Shown piece by piece: positions 1 to 8,562 of a DNA stretch of 64,000 bases. Position numbers and translations under genes: made by a program. The stretch is from assembly GCA_963838385.1 (NCBI GenBank), contig CAWIRE010000001.1, positions 1,860,001-1,924,000 on the forward strand, in the 5' to 3' direction. Position 1 is the stretch's first letter, and every line of letters begins with the position of its first letter. This DNA is from DAHUYF01 sp963838385 (GTDB lineage Bacteria > Pseudomonadota > Alphaproteobacteria > ATCC43930 > CGMCC-115725). The notes under the pieces are model-generated. The model was given only the letters and a program-made list of their open reading frames with translations, did no database searches and was not told the DNA's origin.

Positions 1-339
1 CCGCGCGGCGATCTCGGCGCGCGGGACACCCTGCAGCGCCATGGGATAGGCGATGTTGTCGAACACGCTCATATGCGGAAAGAGAGCGAAAGACTGCGGC
101 ACGTAGCCGATCGAGCGTTCGGCCGCCGGCACCCCGGTGATGTCGCGATCGTCGAACAGGATGCGCCCGGCCGAGGGCGCCTCGAGCCCGATCAGGATCC
201 GCATCAGCACCGATTTCCCCGATCCCGGCGGGCCGCAGAAGACGGTGAGGCCGGCGGGCTCGATCTCGAGGTCGATGCGATCGAGCGCCGGCACGTCGCG
301 ATAGGACTTGCTCACGCCGTCGAAGCGGATCCGGCTCAT
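1..339 (-). CDS. Sugar ABC transporter ATP-binding protein (partial, C-terminus off the window)
   Basis: The N-terminal 113 codons of an ABC ATPase of the MalK/UgpC type are present; the rest lies beyond position 1. The Walker A motif GPPGSGKS is visible at about residue 40, followed by the Q-loop region (VPQSFALFPHMSVFDNIAYP), as expected for importers that energise carbohydrate uptake. The ATG at 339 follows the stop of the small membrane protein gene by 4 nt, so it is the last gene seen of the minus-strand ABC operon. Family assignment is firm; the transported substrate cannot be read from this part. Confidence 0.93.
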   Translation of the reverse strand, partial: MSRIRFDGVSKSYRDVPALDRIDLEIEPAGLTVFCGPPGSGKSVLMRILIGLEAPSAGRILFDDRDITGVPAAERSIGYVPQSFALFPHMSVFDNIAYPMALQGVPRAEIAAR

Positions 340-343
340 GGTC

Positions 344-622
344 CTACTGTCCCAGCGCGGCGAGATAGGGCACGAGCAGGATGCCGATCACGAACACGGC
401 GGCGGTCACGGCAAGGATGACGACGACGGCACGGAACGCGCGCCAGCCGCGCGCGGCGTGCGGGACATTGCCCACCGCGATGTTGAGGATGGTGGCGCAG
501 ACGACGGTGAGAAGGCCAAGCTGGTAGAGCGCGAAGCTCCATTGCTGCGCGATCAGGACGCAGCCTGCCATCATCAGCACGATCAGCAGCAGCTCGACGC
601 GCGGGAGAAGGCGGCCTTCCAT
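344..622 (-). CDS. Small three-helix membrane protein of the ABC operon
   Basis: This 92-residue protein is almost entirely hydrophobic, with predicted membrane segments at about residues 9-27, 31-50 and 66-89. It sits between the second permease gene (6 nt away) and the ATPase gene (4 nt away), so it is co-transcribed with the importer. Small membrane proteins occur in the same position in some glycerol/polyol ABC operons (for example DUF2160 proteins), but I do not recognise this one with certainty. A role as an accessory subunit of the permease complex is inferred from position only. Confidence 0.75.
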   Translation of the reverse strand: MEGRLLPRVELLLIVLMMAGCVLIAQQWSFALYQLGLLTVVCATILNIAVGNVPHAARGWRAFRAVVVILAVTAAVFVIGILLVPYLAALGQ

Positions 623-628
623 GGCGGC

Positions 629-1459
629 TCAGACCTCCCCGCGCACGGTGCCGAAGGTCATGCCGACCAGGAGATAGCGCTGGAAGAAATAGACCACGAG
701 GATCGGCGGCAGGATGTAGACGGTGGTGAGCGTGGACAGGAACGTCCAGTCGATGCCGCCGCCCTGCGACAGGTTCGTCGCCAGCAGAACCGGTATGTTC
801 GAGGTGTTGATGCCGCCGATGATGTAGTTGAAGAGAAATTCGTTCCACACGAAGATGAAATTGAAGATGAGCGCGGCGACCACCCCCGGATAGACCTGCG
901 GCAGCGTGAGCCGGACGATGATGCCGAACCATGAGGCGCCGTTGACGATCCCGGTCTCGTCGAAGCGCGGCGAGACACCGTCGATGAAGCCCTTGAGGAT
1001 CCACACCGAGAAGGGGATCGAGAACATCGCGTAGAACAGCGTCATCGCCACGAAGCTGTCCTTCCAGCCGAAGGCGACATACATCAGGTAGACCGGCAGG
1101 ATGGCGGCCGATCCCGGCAGCATGCGGATGGAGAGCAGCAGGAACATCAGGAAGTTCGTCGCCGCCGGCCGGAAGCGCGAGAAGGCGAAGGCGGCGAGGA
1201 AGGAGACCGCGACAGCGACCAGGACGGCCAGGACCGAGAGGGCGGCGCTGTTGAAGAAATGATGCTCGAAGGCGGGATCGGCGAAGAGCGTGGCGTAGTT
1301 GGCGAAGGTCGGACGGAAGAAAAGCACCGGCGGCACCGCCAGGATCTGCGGCGCGGTCTTGAACGAGGACAGCACGATCCAGAAGACCGGGGCAAAGAAG
1401 ACGAGGGAGACCAGCCACAGCAGGGCGTGGTAGAGCGCTTCGCGAAGACGGGCGCTCAT
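629..1459 (-). CDS. Carbohydrate ABC transporter permease, MalG type
   Basis: The 276-residue product is an inner-membrane permease with about six transmembrane segments and the cytoplasmic EAA-type loop (DETGIVNGASWFGIIVRLTLP, where E-G is the docking site for the ATPase). Length and C-terminal loop placement match MalG/UgpE-like subunits. The start at 1459 is chosen because it overlaps the stop of the upstream permease by 4 nt (ATGA) and begins directly before the first hydrophobic segment; longer readings of the frame run into the other permease gene. It would form the channel with the neighbouring permease. Confidence 0.93.
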   Translation of the reverse strand: MSARLREALYHALLWLVSLVFFAPVFWIVLSSFKTAPQILAVPPVLFFRPTFANYATLFADPAFEHHFFNSAALSVLAVLVAVAVSFLAAFAFSRFRPAATNFLMFLLLSIRMLPGSAAILPVYLMYVAFGWKDSFVAMTLFYAMFSIPFSVWILKGFIDGVSPRFDETGIVNGASWFGIIVRLTLPQVYPGVVAALIFNFIFVWNEFLFNYIIGGINTSNIPVLLATNLSQGGGIDWTFLSTLTTVYILPPILVVYFFQRYLLVGMTFGTVRGEV

Positions 1460-2427
1460 GCCGCCGCCGTCCTGCGTTCGCGGATATACAAGACATAGAG
1501 GAACGTCGCGGTGAAGGCGATGGAGATCAGGAGCAGGATCACCGCCAGCGCCGATGAGCTGCCCATGTTGAAGGATTCGAAGGCGCTGCGGAAGAGCGTC
1601 ATGGCAATGAGCTCCGTGGCAGTGCCGGGACCGCCATAGGTCATGTCGAAGATCAGATCCATCGTCTTGAAGGCGTCGATGGTGCGCAGCAGGAGGCCGA
1701 GCATCAGAATGAACTTGCCGTGGTAGAGGATCACCAGGCGGAAGCGCTGGAACAAGGTGAGCCGGTCGATTTCGGCGGCCTCGAGCTCGGCCCTCGGCAC
1801 CGAGCCGAGCGCCGCCATGGCCATCAGCACCATGAAGGGCGTCCACATCCAGATATCGACCGCGAGCACGGCCCAGAAGGCGGCGCCGGCATCGCTGAGG
1901 AAGCGGACGGGAGGAAACCCGAGCAGGGTGATGAACCAGTCGAGAACGCCGAAGGTCGGATCGTAGATCAGGCGCCAGAAGGTGCCGGCGGCGACCGGCG
2001 TCACCACCATCGGCGCAAACAGCAGCGTCAGCGCAATGCGGCGCGCCGGAAGCCGGTCGCTGCCCCAGAAAAGCAGGCCGAGGAGAAAGCCGCCGATGGT
2101 CTCGATGCCGACCGCGAGAATGACGAAGATGAAGGTGCGGCTGAGAGCGAACCAGGTCGCGGCGTCGTCGAGGATGGTCTGATAATTGTAGAAGCCGGAA
2201 TAGATCGGCGCGCGCCCGCTGGTGAGCGAGAAGCGGTAGAAGCTGAGCCCGAGCAGCCAGAGCGTCGGGATGGTGTTCCAGATGACGAAGAAGATAAGGA
2301 CGGGCGCAATCAGCACGCTGGGCAGCACCTCGCGCCGCCCGAGGAAGGCGAGGAACCCCGCGTGAGGATGGCCCGCCCGCCGGCGGCGGGAAGGCGTGGC
2401 TGTCGTGGCCTCCGCGCTTCCCGCCAT
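1456..2427 (-). CDS. Carbohydrate ABC transporter permease, MalF type
   Basis: The 323-residue protein has about six membrane helices starting near residue 34 and an EAA-type loop (ELEAAEIDRLTLFQRFRLV) near residue 225, typical of MalF/UgpA-like permease subunits. The ATG at 2427 begins 4 nt after the stop of the binding-protein gene and overlaps the next permease by 4 nt. Together with that permease, the small membrane protein and the ATPase it would make one importer. Earlier in-frame starts would lie inside the binding-protein gene and are rejected. Confidence 0.92.
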   Translation of the reverse strand: MAGSAEATTATPSRRRRAGHPHAGFLAFLGRREVLPSVLIAPVLIFFVIWNTIPTLWLLGLSFYRFSLTSGRAPIYSGFYNYQTILDDAATWFALSRTFIFVILAVGIETIGGFLLGLLFWGSDRLPARRIALTLLFAPMVVTPVAAGTFWRLIYDPTFGVLDWFITLLGFPPVRFLSDAGAAFWAVLAVDIWMWTPFMVLMAMAALGSVPRAELEAAEIDRLTLFQRFRLVILYHGKFILMLGLLLRTIDAFKTMDLIFDMTYGGPGTATELIAMTLFRSAFESFNMGSSSALAVILLLISIAFTATFLYVLYIRERRTAAA

Positions 2428-2431
2428 CCCG

Positions 2432-3934
2432 TTACAGCCTGATGCCCGAGCAGGCCGCCGTGGGCGCCTTCGTGGCCGTCCCTTCGTCGTAGAGGATCTT
2501 CTGCTGCTGGCAGGCGACCCACTGCAAGGCGGCCAGCGGATCCTTGAGCTGCCCGGTGTAGTAGCCGGTGAATGCCTGCTGCTGATCGGACAGCATCTCG
2601 GAGTACTTCGCATCGTGCCAGAAGTCCGAGCTTCTGAGCAGCATGTACTTGTAGGTCCGATTCCACGGGTAGATGCCGTCAAAGTCCGGCCGCGCGCAGG
2701 TCGCCTTGTCGCAGGGCATGCCGCCGCGCATCAGATACTCGCGCTGCGTCTCGGGCAGGTACCACCATTTCATGAAGTCGACCGCCACCTGCATGTGCTC
2801 GGGATCGTTGAAGGCGTTGATCACCCAGGGCTGGCCGCCGATGACGTAGTTGCGGTAGAGCGTCCCGTCCGCCCGCTTGAACGCCGGCGGCGGCACGACC
2901 ATGACCTTGCCCTCGAGGCTGGGCGGGATCATCGTCTTGCCCGTCGCCACCCATTGCCAGGCCGCGAACACCTTGCCCTGGGTGAAGGCGTCGATCACCT
3001 CGGCGATGAAGTAATTGGTGGCGCCGGGCGGCTGATACTTCAGCCAGGATTTGTAGAGCTCCATGGCGTGGGCGTTGGAGGGCGTGTCGATGATGCCCTG
3101 CACCTGGCCGGTCTTCGGATCCCACACGTCGCCGCCGAGCGAGCGCATGAAGGATATGGTCGGACAGCTTGCCGCGTCGTATTCGCGCGAATACTGTGCG
3201 GCGAAGCCGTGATATCCCTTCTCCGGGCGATTGAAGAAGGCAATCAGGTCGACCCACTGGTCGAAATCCATCTTGTCGAAATCGTCCCAGGTGGTGGGAA
3301 GAGCGCGGCCATATTTTGCCTTGAACGCATCCGCCTCGCCCGGCCCCTCGAGGATATCCTTGCGCACGAAGATACCCACGACGTCGCCGACCTGGGGAAA
3401 GCCCCAGAGCTTGCTGCTGCCGTCGGGGAATATCTGATAGCTCGAGCGGATCGAGGGCGACCACCACTCGATATTGAGCTCCGGGTTCTTGGCGATGATG
3501 TCGTTGAGCTGGACGATCCAGTGCGGTGTGGCGAGCGCCCCCAGCCACTGGCTGTCGCTGATGATGATGTTGTATTCCTGGCTGCGCGTCGCCAGCGAGG
3601 TCGCGGCTTTCTGGAAGAGGGCCCCGAACGGCGCGTCGGCAAAGGAGAAGCCGACGTCGTAGCCGTATTTGGCCTTGGCGTATTTGGCGAATTCGGGCGA
3701 CATATCGACGCCGAGCTTGCTCGGCAGCCAGCCGGCAATGCCGAGGATCTGCATGTGTATCGACTTGCCGGCGAGCGGGCTCGCCTTCTCGGTCGCCGAG
3801 AAGGCGTAGCGCGGCAGCGTTACCGCCGCCCCGAGTGCCGCCGAGCCTTGAATGAGTTGCCGCCGTCCGATGCGCTTGTGCGGCTGAAGGCCCGCGGCGT
3901 CGAGACGCGCCGGCGCGTCCATGCCCTTTGACAT
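2432..3934 (-). CDS. Extracellular solute-binding protein of ABC importer (Tat-exported)
   Basis: This 500-residue family-1 type carbohydrate-binding protein is the first gene of the ABC operon. A twin-arginine signal is visible at about residues 21-47 (RIGRRQLIQGSAALGAAVTL then PRYAFSA), so export by the Tat system is likely. The ATG at 3934 is chosen because a GGGGAGGGG Shine-Dalgarno stretch lies just upstream; an ATG 12 nt downstream is an alternative. Two cysteines in the C-terminal third (PCDKATCARP) may form a disulfide. The family captures sugars or polyols in the periplasm; the exact ligand is unknown, though the adjacent DHA kinase and PfkB kinase genes fit a polyol or ketose pathway. 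Confidence 0.92.
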   Translation of the reverse strand: MSKGMDAPARLDAAGLQPHKRIGRRQLIQGSAALGAAVTLPRYAFSATEKASPLAGKSIHMQILGIAGWLPSKLGVDMSPEFAKYAKAKYGYDVGFSFADAPFGALFQKAATSLATRSQEYNIIISDSQWLGALATPHWIVQLNDIIAKNPELNIEWWSPSIRSSYQIFPDGSSKLWGFPQVGDVVGIFVRKDILEGPGEADAFKAKYGRALPTTWDDFDKMDFDQWVDLIAFFNRPEKGYHGFAAQYSREYDAASCPTISFMRSLGGDVWDPKTGQVQGIIDTPSNAHAMELYKSWLKYQPPGATNYFIAEVIDAFTQGKVFAAWQWVATGKTMIPPSLEGKVMVVPPPAFKRADGTLYRNYVIGGQPWVINAFNDPEHMQVAVDFMKWWYLPETQREYLMRGGMPCDKATCARPDFDGIYPWNRTYKYMLLRSSDFWHDAKYSEMLSDQQQAFTGYYTGQLKDPLAALQWVACQQQKILYDEGTATKAPTAACSGIRL

Positions 3935-4277
3935 GTTTCCCCTCCCCATGTTTGCTTTCGTCTTATGCGTTTTGTTCAACAGCTTATGGAGCGGTCGCGC
4001 GCGCTGTCAAGCGAAAGCACCGCGGCAGTGCGGGCGCCGATGCGCTTCTCGCGGAGCGGCTGCGCGCTGCGAGCCGGGTGCTCTCTGCGTCCGCAGGAGG
4101 ACGCGCCGTTCTGTGGCGCCGAGGGCAACGAAACCGTGGCGCGACGGCCGGTTCATGTCATTGTGTATGCACCCGAGTGTATGCGCCCGAGCGTCGCGCC
4201 CGGTTCGCCGTCGCGGCCGCGCCCACGCTCGCAACGAGACAACCGCGCGAGCGGCGCGCAAGGAAGGGAGGACGACG
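3935..4277. promoter_or_regulatory. Divergent control region between ABC operon and PfkB kinase
   Basis: This 343-bp gap separates the binding-protein gene (minus) from the kinase gene (plus) and holds no convincing gene. The left part, about 3950-4000, is AT-richer than the surroundings and contains AAACG/ACGAAAG-like words on the minus strand of the sort seen in DeoR-family operators, which is only suggestive. The right part holds a 14-bp tandem repeat described separately. Promoters for both directions must lie here, but I could not assign clear -35/-10 pairs. Confidence 0.5.
4163..4190. repeat. Tandem 14-bp direct repeat, candidate operator
   Basis: Two adjacent copies of GTGTATGC(A/G)CCCGA occupy 4163-4176 and 4177-4190 with a single mismatch. 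The pair lies about 90 nt upstream of the PfkB kinase start and 230 nt upstream of the ABC operon start. Tandem direct half-sites in a divergent promoter suggest a regulator-binding site; this is inference from position and repetition. Confidence 0.5.
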
Positions 4278-5222
4278 GTGCCGAGGTTCGATGCAGTCTT
4301 TGTCGGATTGACCATTCTCGACATCGCCGGTCGACCGGTCGAAGCAATCCCCGCCGGCGGCGGCGTTGCCTTCATCGACGAGATCCGCATGAACCCGGCG
4401 GGCACGGCCGCGGGGGCCGTGATGAGCGCGGCGAAGCTCGGCATCGCCTGCGCGACGGTCGCCTGTCTCGGGAACGATGAGATGGGCGATCTGATCATCG
4501 CCTTCTATCGGCGGCTCGGCATCGACTGCTCGATGGTGCAGCGCAGCGATGCCGCGCGGACATCGGCGACGATCCTGCCGATCCGTCCCAATGGCGAGCG
4601 GCCGGCGCTGCACAGCCGGGGCGCGTCCGATCGGCTCTTCGTGCCCGAGGAGCAGTTCGACGCCTGCTGCGACGCGCGCTTCCTTCATCACGGCGGCACG
4701 GGCCTCCTCGCCGCCATGGACCACGGGCAGAGCGCGAAGCTGCTGGCGCATGCGAAGCGGCGGAATTTGACGACGACCTTCGACCTGATCGCGCCCAACG
4801 ACCAGACGGTCGAGCTGCTCTCCGAGCTCCTGCCGCATGTCGATTACTTCATGCCGTCGCTGGAAGAGGCGATCTTTCTCTCGGGTAGAACCACGCCGGA
4901 GGACGCCGCCGCCTTCTTTATGGACATGGGCGCCGGCGCCTGCATCTTCAAATGGGGCGCGAAGGGCTCGTTCGTGCGGACGCGGGAGGCGTGCTTCAGG
5001 GTGCCGGCGTTCAAGGTGCCGGTCGTCGACACCACCGGCTGCGGCGACAGCTATTGCGGCGGCTTCATCGCGGGGCTCGCCATGGGCTATGACCTGGAAC
5101 AGGCCTGCCGTCTCGGCACGGCCGCCTCCGCGCTGGTCGCGACCGGACTTGGCTCCGACGCGGGCGTCAAGGACCTCGCGCACACGCAGCGCTTCATGGC
5201 CACGGCGCAGACGCTCGGATGA
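4278..5222 (+). CDS. PfkB-family carbohydrate kinase
   Basis: The 314-residue product is a ribokinase/PfkB-type sugar kinase. The second PfkB signature is clear near the C-terminus (DTTGCGDSYCGGF), with the aspartate of the GCGD motif (about residue 257) as the catalytic base and anion hole; an N-terminal substrate-binding region with NPAGTAAGAV is also present. A GTG at 4278 is taken as start because the strong GGAAGGGAGG sequence lies just upstream and the protein then begins exactly where the family does. It would phosphorylate the sugar or polyol product brought in by the divergent ABC importer; substrate is not determinable. Confidence 0.9.
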   Translation: MPRFDAVFVGLTILDIAGRPVEAIPAGGGVAFIDEIRMNPAGTAAGAVMSAAKLGIACATVACLGNDEMGDLIIAFYRRLGIDCSMVQRSDAARTSATILPIRPNGERPALHSRGASDRLFVPEEQFDACCDARFLHHGGTGLLAAMDHGQSAKLLAHAKRRNLTTTFDLIAPNDQTVELLSELLPHVDYFMPSLEEAIFLSGRTTPEDAAAFFMDMGAGACIFKWGAKGSFVRTREACFRVPAFKVPVVDTTGCGDSYCGGFIAGLAMGYDLEQACRLGTAASALVATGLGSDAGVKDLAHTQRFMATAQTLG

Positions 5223-5229
5223 GCCGCTC

Positions 5230-6213
5230 TCACCAGCGCAGCGCCGCGGTGTGGACCGGCTGATCCCACAGCGCCGCCATCTCGTCATCGAGGAGGCTCA
5301 CGGTGAGCGAGCACCCCGCCATCTCGAGCGAGGTCACGAAGCTGCCGACGAGCGAGCGCACCACCCGTAGCCCGCGCCGCTCCATGAGCCGGCGCGCCGT
5401 GTTGTACATGAGATAGAGCTCGATCAGCGGCGTGCCGCCGAAGCCGTTGACGAGCAGCAGCGCGTCGCTTGCACCCTTGCGGTCGAGATCGCCGATGATC
5501 GCCGCGATCATCTCCTCGGCGATGGCATCGGCGTGCGCGAGGCTCACCCGGCGCCGTCCCGGTTCGCCATGGATGCCCACGCCCATCTCCATCTCGTCCT
5601 CGCCGAGCGCAAAGGTGGGCGTGCCCGCGGCCGGCACGGTGCAGCTCGTCAGCGCCACCCCCATCGAGCGCGTCGCGGCATTGACCCGCGATCCCAGCGC
5701 GGCGCAGGTCTCGAGGCCGGCGCCCTTCTCCGCCGCCGCACCGACGATCTTTTCCACCACCAGCGTGCCGGCGACGCCGCGGCGCCCGGCCGTATGGGTC
5801 GAGTTCTCGACCGCCACGTCGTCATCGGTGATGACGGTGGCGGTGCGGCACGCCGCCATCTCCGCCGCCATCTCGAAATTCATCCGGTCGCCGGCATAGT
5901 TCTTCACGATGAAGAGCACCCCGGCCTCGCCCGCCACGTCCTCGGCCGCGGCGAGGATCCGGTCGGGCGTCGGCGAGGTGAAGATCTCCCCCGGACAGGC
6001 CGCGTCCAGCATGCCCTCGCCGACGAAGCCGGCATGGAGCGGCTCGTGGCCGCTGCCGCCGCCGGAGATGAGCGCCACCTTGCCCGGCTTGAGCCGGCGC
6101 CGGCGCAGGAATTTCCGCTCCGGCCCGAGCGTCAGGATATCGGCATGAGCAGCGGCGAAGCCATCGAGGCTCTCCGCGAGCAGCGTCTCCGGCGCATTGA
6201 TGAATTTCTTCAT
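5230..6213 (-). CDS. dhaK: Dihydroxyacetone kinase subunit DhaK
   Basis: This 327-residue protein is the substrate-binding subunit of PTS-type dihydroxyacetone kinase. Key residues match E. coli DhaK closely: His56 in GGGSGHEP, Asp109 in NYAGDR, and His215 in GIHGEPG, the residue that binds dihydroxyacetone covalently as a hemiaminal. It is the last gene of a minus-strand operon whose other products (DhaL, DhaM, HPr, EI) pass phosphate from PEP to DHA. The start at 6213 lies 5 nt downstream of the HTH gene. The substrate may be free DHA produced by oxidation or aldol cleavage of sugars delivered by the neighbouring importer. Confidence 0.96.
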   Translation of the reverse strand: MKKFINAPETLLAESLDGFAAAHADILTLGPERKFLRRRRLKPGKVALISGGGSGHEPLHAGFVGEGMLDAACPGEIFTSPTPDRILAAAEDVAGEAGVLFIVKNYAGDRMNFEMAAEMAACRTATVITDDDVAVENSTHTAGRRGVAGTLVVEKIVGAAAEKGAGLETCAALGSRVNAATRSMGVALTSCTVPAAGTPTFALGEDEMEMGVGIHGEPGRRRVSLAHADAIAEEMIAAIIGDLDRKGASDALLLVNGFGGTPLIELYLMYNTARRLMERRGLRVVRSLVGSFVTSLEMAGCSLTVSLLDDEMAALWDQPVHTAALRW

Positions 6214-6218
6214 GGCGC

Positions 6219-6644
6219 TCACTTCTCCTCCTGCAGCAGGGCTACCAGCCGGCGCACGAACTCGTGCAGCAGGGCGTCGAGGTCGCCATTGCGCTTGCGG
6301 CTGCCGAGATCGGGCAAATGCAGCGTCACGGCGCGCTCGCGCGGCACACCGCCGAGCCGGCCGGCGCGCCGCGGATGGGCGCGGCCATAGGCCTCGAGAA
6401 GGGCGGCCTTTTCGCCGGGCGAGAAGTGGCACACCTCGAAGATGGTGTTGAGGTGCTGCACCGGGATCGGCGTCTGATAGGCCGGATTGGCGATCTGGCT
6501 GATGAAGCTGCGGTTCTTGCCCATCACATGGGCGAGCTTGAGGCGCATGCCGGAGGGCCGCTTGTCGAGCACCGCCTTGAAGATGCTCTTGTAGGCGGCG
6601 ACCGCCCCCGCCTCGCCCGCGCCCTCGAGCGCCGCATCAGCCAT
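6219..6644 (-). CDS. HTH-type DNA-binding protein in the DHA kinase operon
   Basis: The 141-residue product has a helix-turn-helix-like stretch in its first half (MRLKLAHVMGKNRSFISQIA, about residues 33-52), where the second part resembles an XRE/Cro recognition helix. It lies between the EI gene, whose end it overlaps by 8 nt, and dhaK (5 nt away), so it is part of the operon. A role as local regulator of the DHA genes is plausible, and the palindrome upstream of dhaL is a candidate target, but this is inference. The classical regulators DhaR or DhaS/DhaQ are not seen. Confidence 0.7.
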   Translation of the reverse strand: MADAALEGAGEAGAVAAYKSIFKAVLDKRPSGMRLKLAHVMGKNRSFISQIANPAYQTPIPVQHLNTIFEVCHFSPGEKAALLEAYGRAHPRRAGRLGGVPRERAVTLHLPDLGSRKRNGDLDALLHEFVRRLVALLQEEK

Positions 6645-8247
6645 GGCCGCTCTCCCCGCCGAGCGCGGCGATCGCCTGTTTGACGCGCGCCAGCGCCGGC
6701 GCGGCCATCGAGAGCTCGCGGATGCCGCAGTCGAGCAGCACCGCCGCGCAGCGCGGCTCGCCCGCCATGTCGCCGCAGAGGCTCACGCCGAGGCCGCGGC
6801 GACGGCCATGCTCGGCGGTGCGGCGGATGAGCTCGAGCACGGCCGGATTGAGCGGATCGATGAGGGCCGCAAGCGCGCCGTTGCTGCGGTCCGAGGCGGT
6901 GACATATTGCGTGAGGTCGTTCGAGCCGATCGAGAAGAAATCGGCGGGAAAGGCGTCGATGGTCAGCGCCGCCGCCGGCACCTCGACCATCATGCCGAGC
7001 TCCGGCACGGCGGCGGCGGTGCCGGCGGCGCTGAGATCGGCGACCACGCTCAGGAAGAGATCGCGCGCCGCGATGAGCTCGGCCGGCACCGTCACCATGG
7101 GAAACATCACCTTGAGCCGGCCCTTGACCGCCGCGCGCGCGAGCGCGCGAAGCTGCACGGCAAAGACCTCGGGCCGTTTCAGGCAGAGCCTGAGCCCGCG
7201 CACGCCCAGGAAGGGATTGGCCTCGCCCGGCTCGGTGAATCCCACGATCGGCTTGTCGCCGCCGGCATCAACGGTGCGGATCGTCACCGGCCGGCCGGCC
7301 GCCCAGTCGAGCACGGTCTCATAGACGCGGCGCTGCGTCTCCTCGTCGGGCAGGCCCGCCCCGTCCCGGAACAGGAACTCCGTGCGCATCAAGCCGATGC
7401 CGTCGGCGTGGCGCGCCTCGGGATGGGTGAGGTCGTCCACGCCCTGGATGTTGAGGTGGATGCCGATCCTCTCGCCGCGCCAGATGACCGGAGCGGCCGC
7501 CAGGCGCTGCGCCGCGGCGCCCGCGGCTTCGCTCGCGGCGCAGCGGGCCTCGAAGGCGGCGATGCGCGCGGCACCGGGATCGAGTTCGAGCGTCGCCTCC
7601 TCGCCGTCGAGCAGCACGGTCGCGGCCGGCGGCAGCGCGCCGAGCTGCACCACCATCGGGACGCCGCGCGAGCGCGCCAGCATCGCCACGTGGCTCGTGG
7701 CGCTGCCCTGCAGCAAGGCTACGCCGCCGCCGGCCGACCAATCGATCTCGAGGAAGCGCGAGGGCGGCAGGTCCTCGGCGCAGATCACCGCGCCCGGCGG
7801 CAGCGTCCCTGCCGGCCGCATCCCGCCGGCGAGCGCCCGCAGCACCCGATCGCGCAGATCGCCCAGATCGGCCGCCCGCGCCCGCAGGTAGTCGCCTGGC
7901 GCTGCCTGGTACTCGGCGATCTCCGCTGCGAGCGCGGCCGACCAGGCGGCGTCGGCCGCGGCACCGCCGGCGATCGCCGCGAAGATCGGCGCGATGAGGA
8001 CATCGTCCTCGAGCAGCGCGAGCTGGAATTCGAGGATCTCCGCGCCCTCGCCGCCGACCGCGGCGGCGAGATCCGCGATTTCCGCGCCGGCTGCAGCGAG
8101 GGCGGCGCGCAGCGCCCGCTCCTCCTCCTCGGGACCGCCGGCGCGGCGACGCGCGGCTTGCGCCCCGTCGATGCGCACCAGCGGGCCCAGCGCATAGCCC
8201 GGCGATGCCGTCCGGCCTCTGACGATGAGCCCTGTCGCCGCCGCCAT
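6637..8247 (-). CDS. PTS enzyme I-type phosphoenolpyruvate-protein phosphotransferase
   Basis: This 536-residue protein has the enzyme I architecture: an N-terminal HPr-binding helical part, the phosphohistidine domain with His186 in GSATSHVAMLARS, and a C-terminal PEP-binding barrel with the FFSIGSNDLTQY and CGDMAGEP motifs that hold the metal ligands and catalytic cysteine. It would autophosphorylate with PEP and pass phosphate to the adjacent HPr. I chose ATG 8247, four nt after the HPr stop and preceded by GGTGGGTGAG; an upstream ATG at 8262 has no ribosome site. Being in the DHA operon, it is a dedicated energiser of DhaM rather than a general PTS enzyme. Confidence 0.94.
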   Translation of the reverse strand: MAAATGLIVRGRTASPGYALGPLVRIDGAQAARRRAGGPEEEERALRAALAAAGAEIADLAAAVGGEGAEILEFQLALLEDDVLIAPIFAAIAGGAAADAAWSAALAAEIAEYQAAPGDYLRARAADLGDLRDRVLRALAGGMRPAGTLPPGAVICAEDLPPSRFLEIDWSAGGGVALLQGSATSHVAMLARSRGVPMVVQLGALPPAATVLLDGEEATLELDPGAARIAAFEARCAASEAAGAAAQRLAAAPVIWRGERIGIHLNIQGVDDLTHPEARHADGIGLMRTEFLFRDGAGLPDEETQRRVYETVLDWAAGRPVTIRTVDAGGDKPIVGFTEPGEANPFLGVRGLRLCLKRPEVFAVQLRALARAAVKGRLKVMFPMVTVPAELIAARDLFLSVVADLSAAGTAAAVPELGMMVEVPAAALTIDAFPADFFSIGSNDLTQYVTASDRSNGALAALIDPLNPAVLELIRRTAEHGRRRGLGVSLCGDMAGEPRCAAVLLDCGIRELSMAAPALARVKQAIAALGGESGHG

Positions 8248-8251
8248 GGGC

Positions 8252-8557
8252 TCACCCACCATTCTCGGCGAAATCCCGCGCCACCAAGGCCACCAGTGCC
8301 GCCACCGCGGCCTCGGCATCGGCGCCGCGCGCCTCGAACTCGAGCATGCTGTCGCGCGCCGCGCGCATGCCAATGACCTTGGCGACGCTCTTGGCGTCGA
8401 TCCACGCGCCGCCGGCAACGCGCACCGCGATCTCCGCGCGGAAGCGCTTGGCGAGCTTCACCAGCTTCACCGCCGGCCGCGCATGCATGCCGACCGCATG
8501 CACGAGCTGCACGCTTGCGACGGCCACATCCTCCTCGGGTTTGAACGAATCAGGCAT
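8252..8557 (-). CDS. HPr-family phosphocarrier protein
   Basis: This 101-residue HPr-like protein carries the active-site histidine at about residue 25 in VGMHARPAVKL and a regulatory-type serine in DAKSVAKVIGM. It would shuttle phosphate from the operon's enzyme I to DhaM. The protein has about 10 extra N-terminal residues compared with typical 85-90-residue HPr. It lies 5 nt downstream of dhaM and 4 nt upstream of the EI start. Confidence 0.94.
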   Translation of the reverse strand: MPDSFKPEEDVAVASVQLVHAVGMHARPAVKLVKLAKRFRAEIAVRVAGGAWIDAKSVAKVIGMRAARDSMLEFEARGADAEAAVAALVALVARDFAENGG

Positions 8558-8562
8558 GATCG

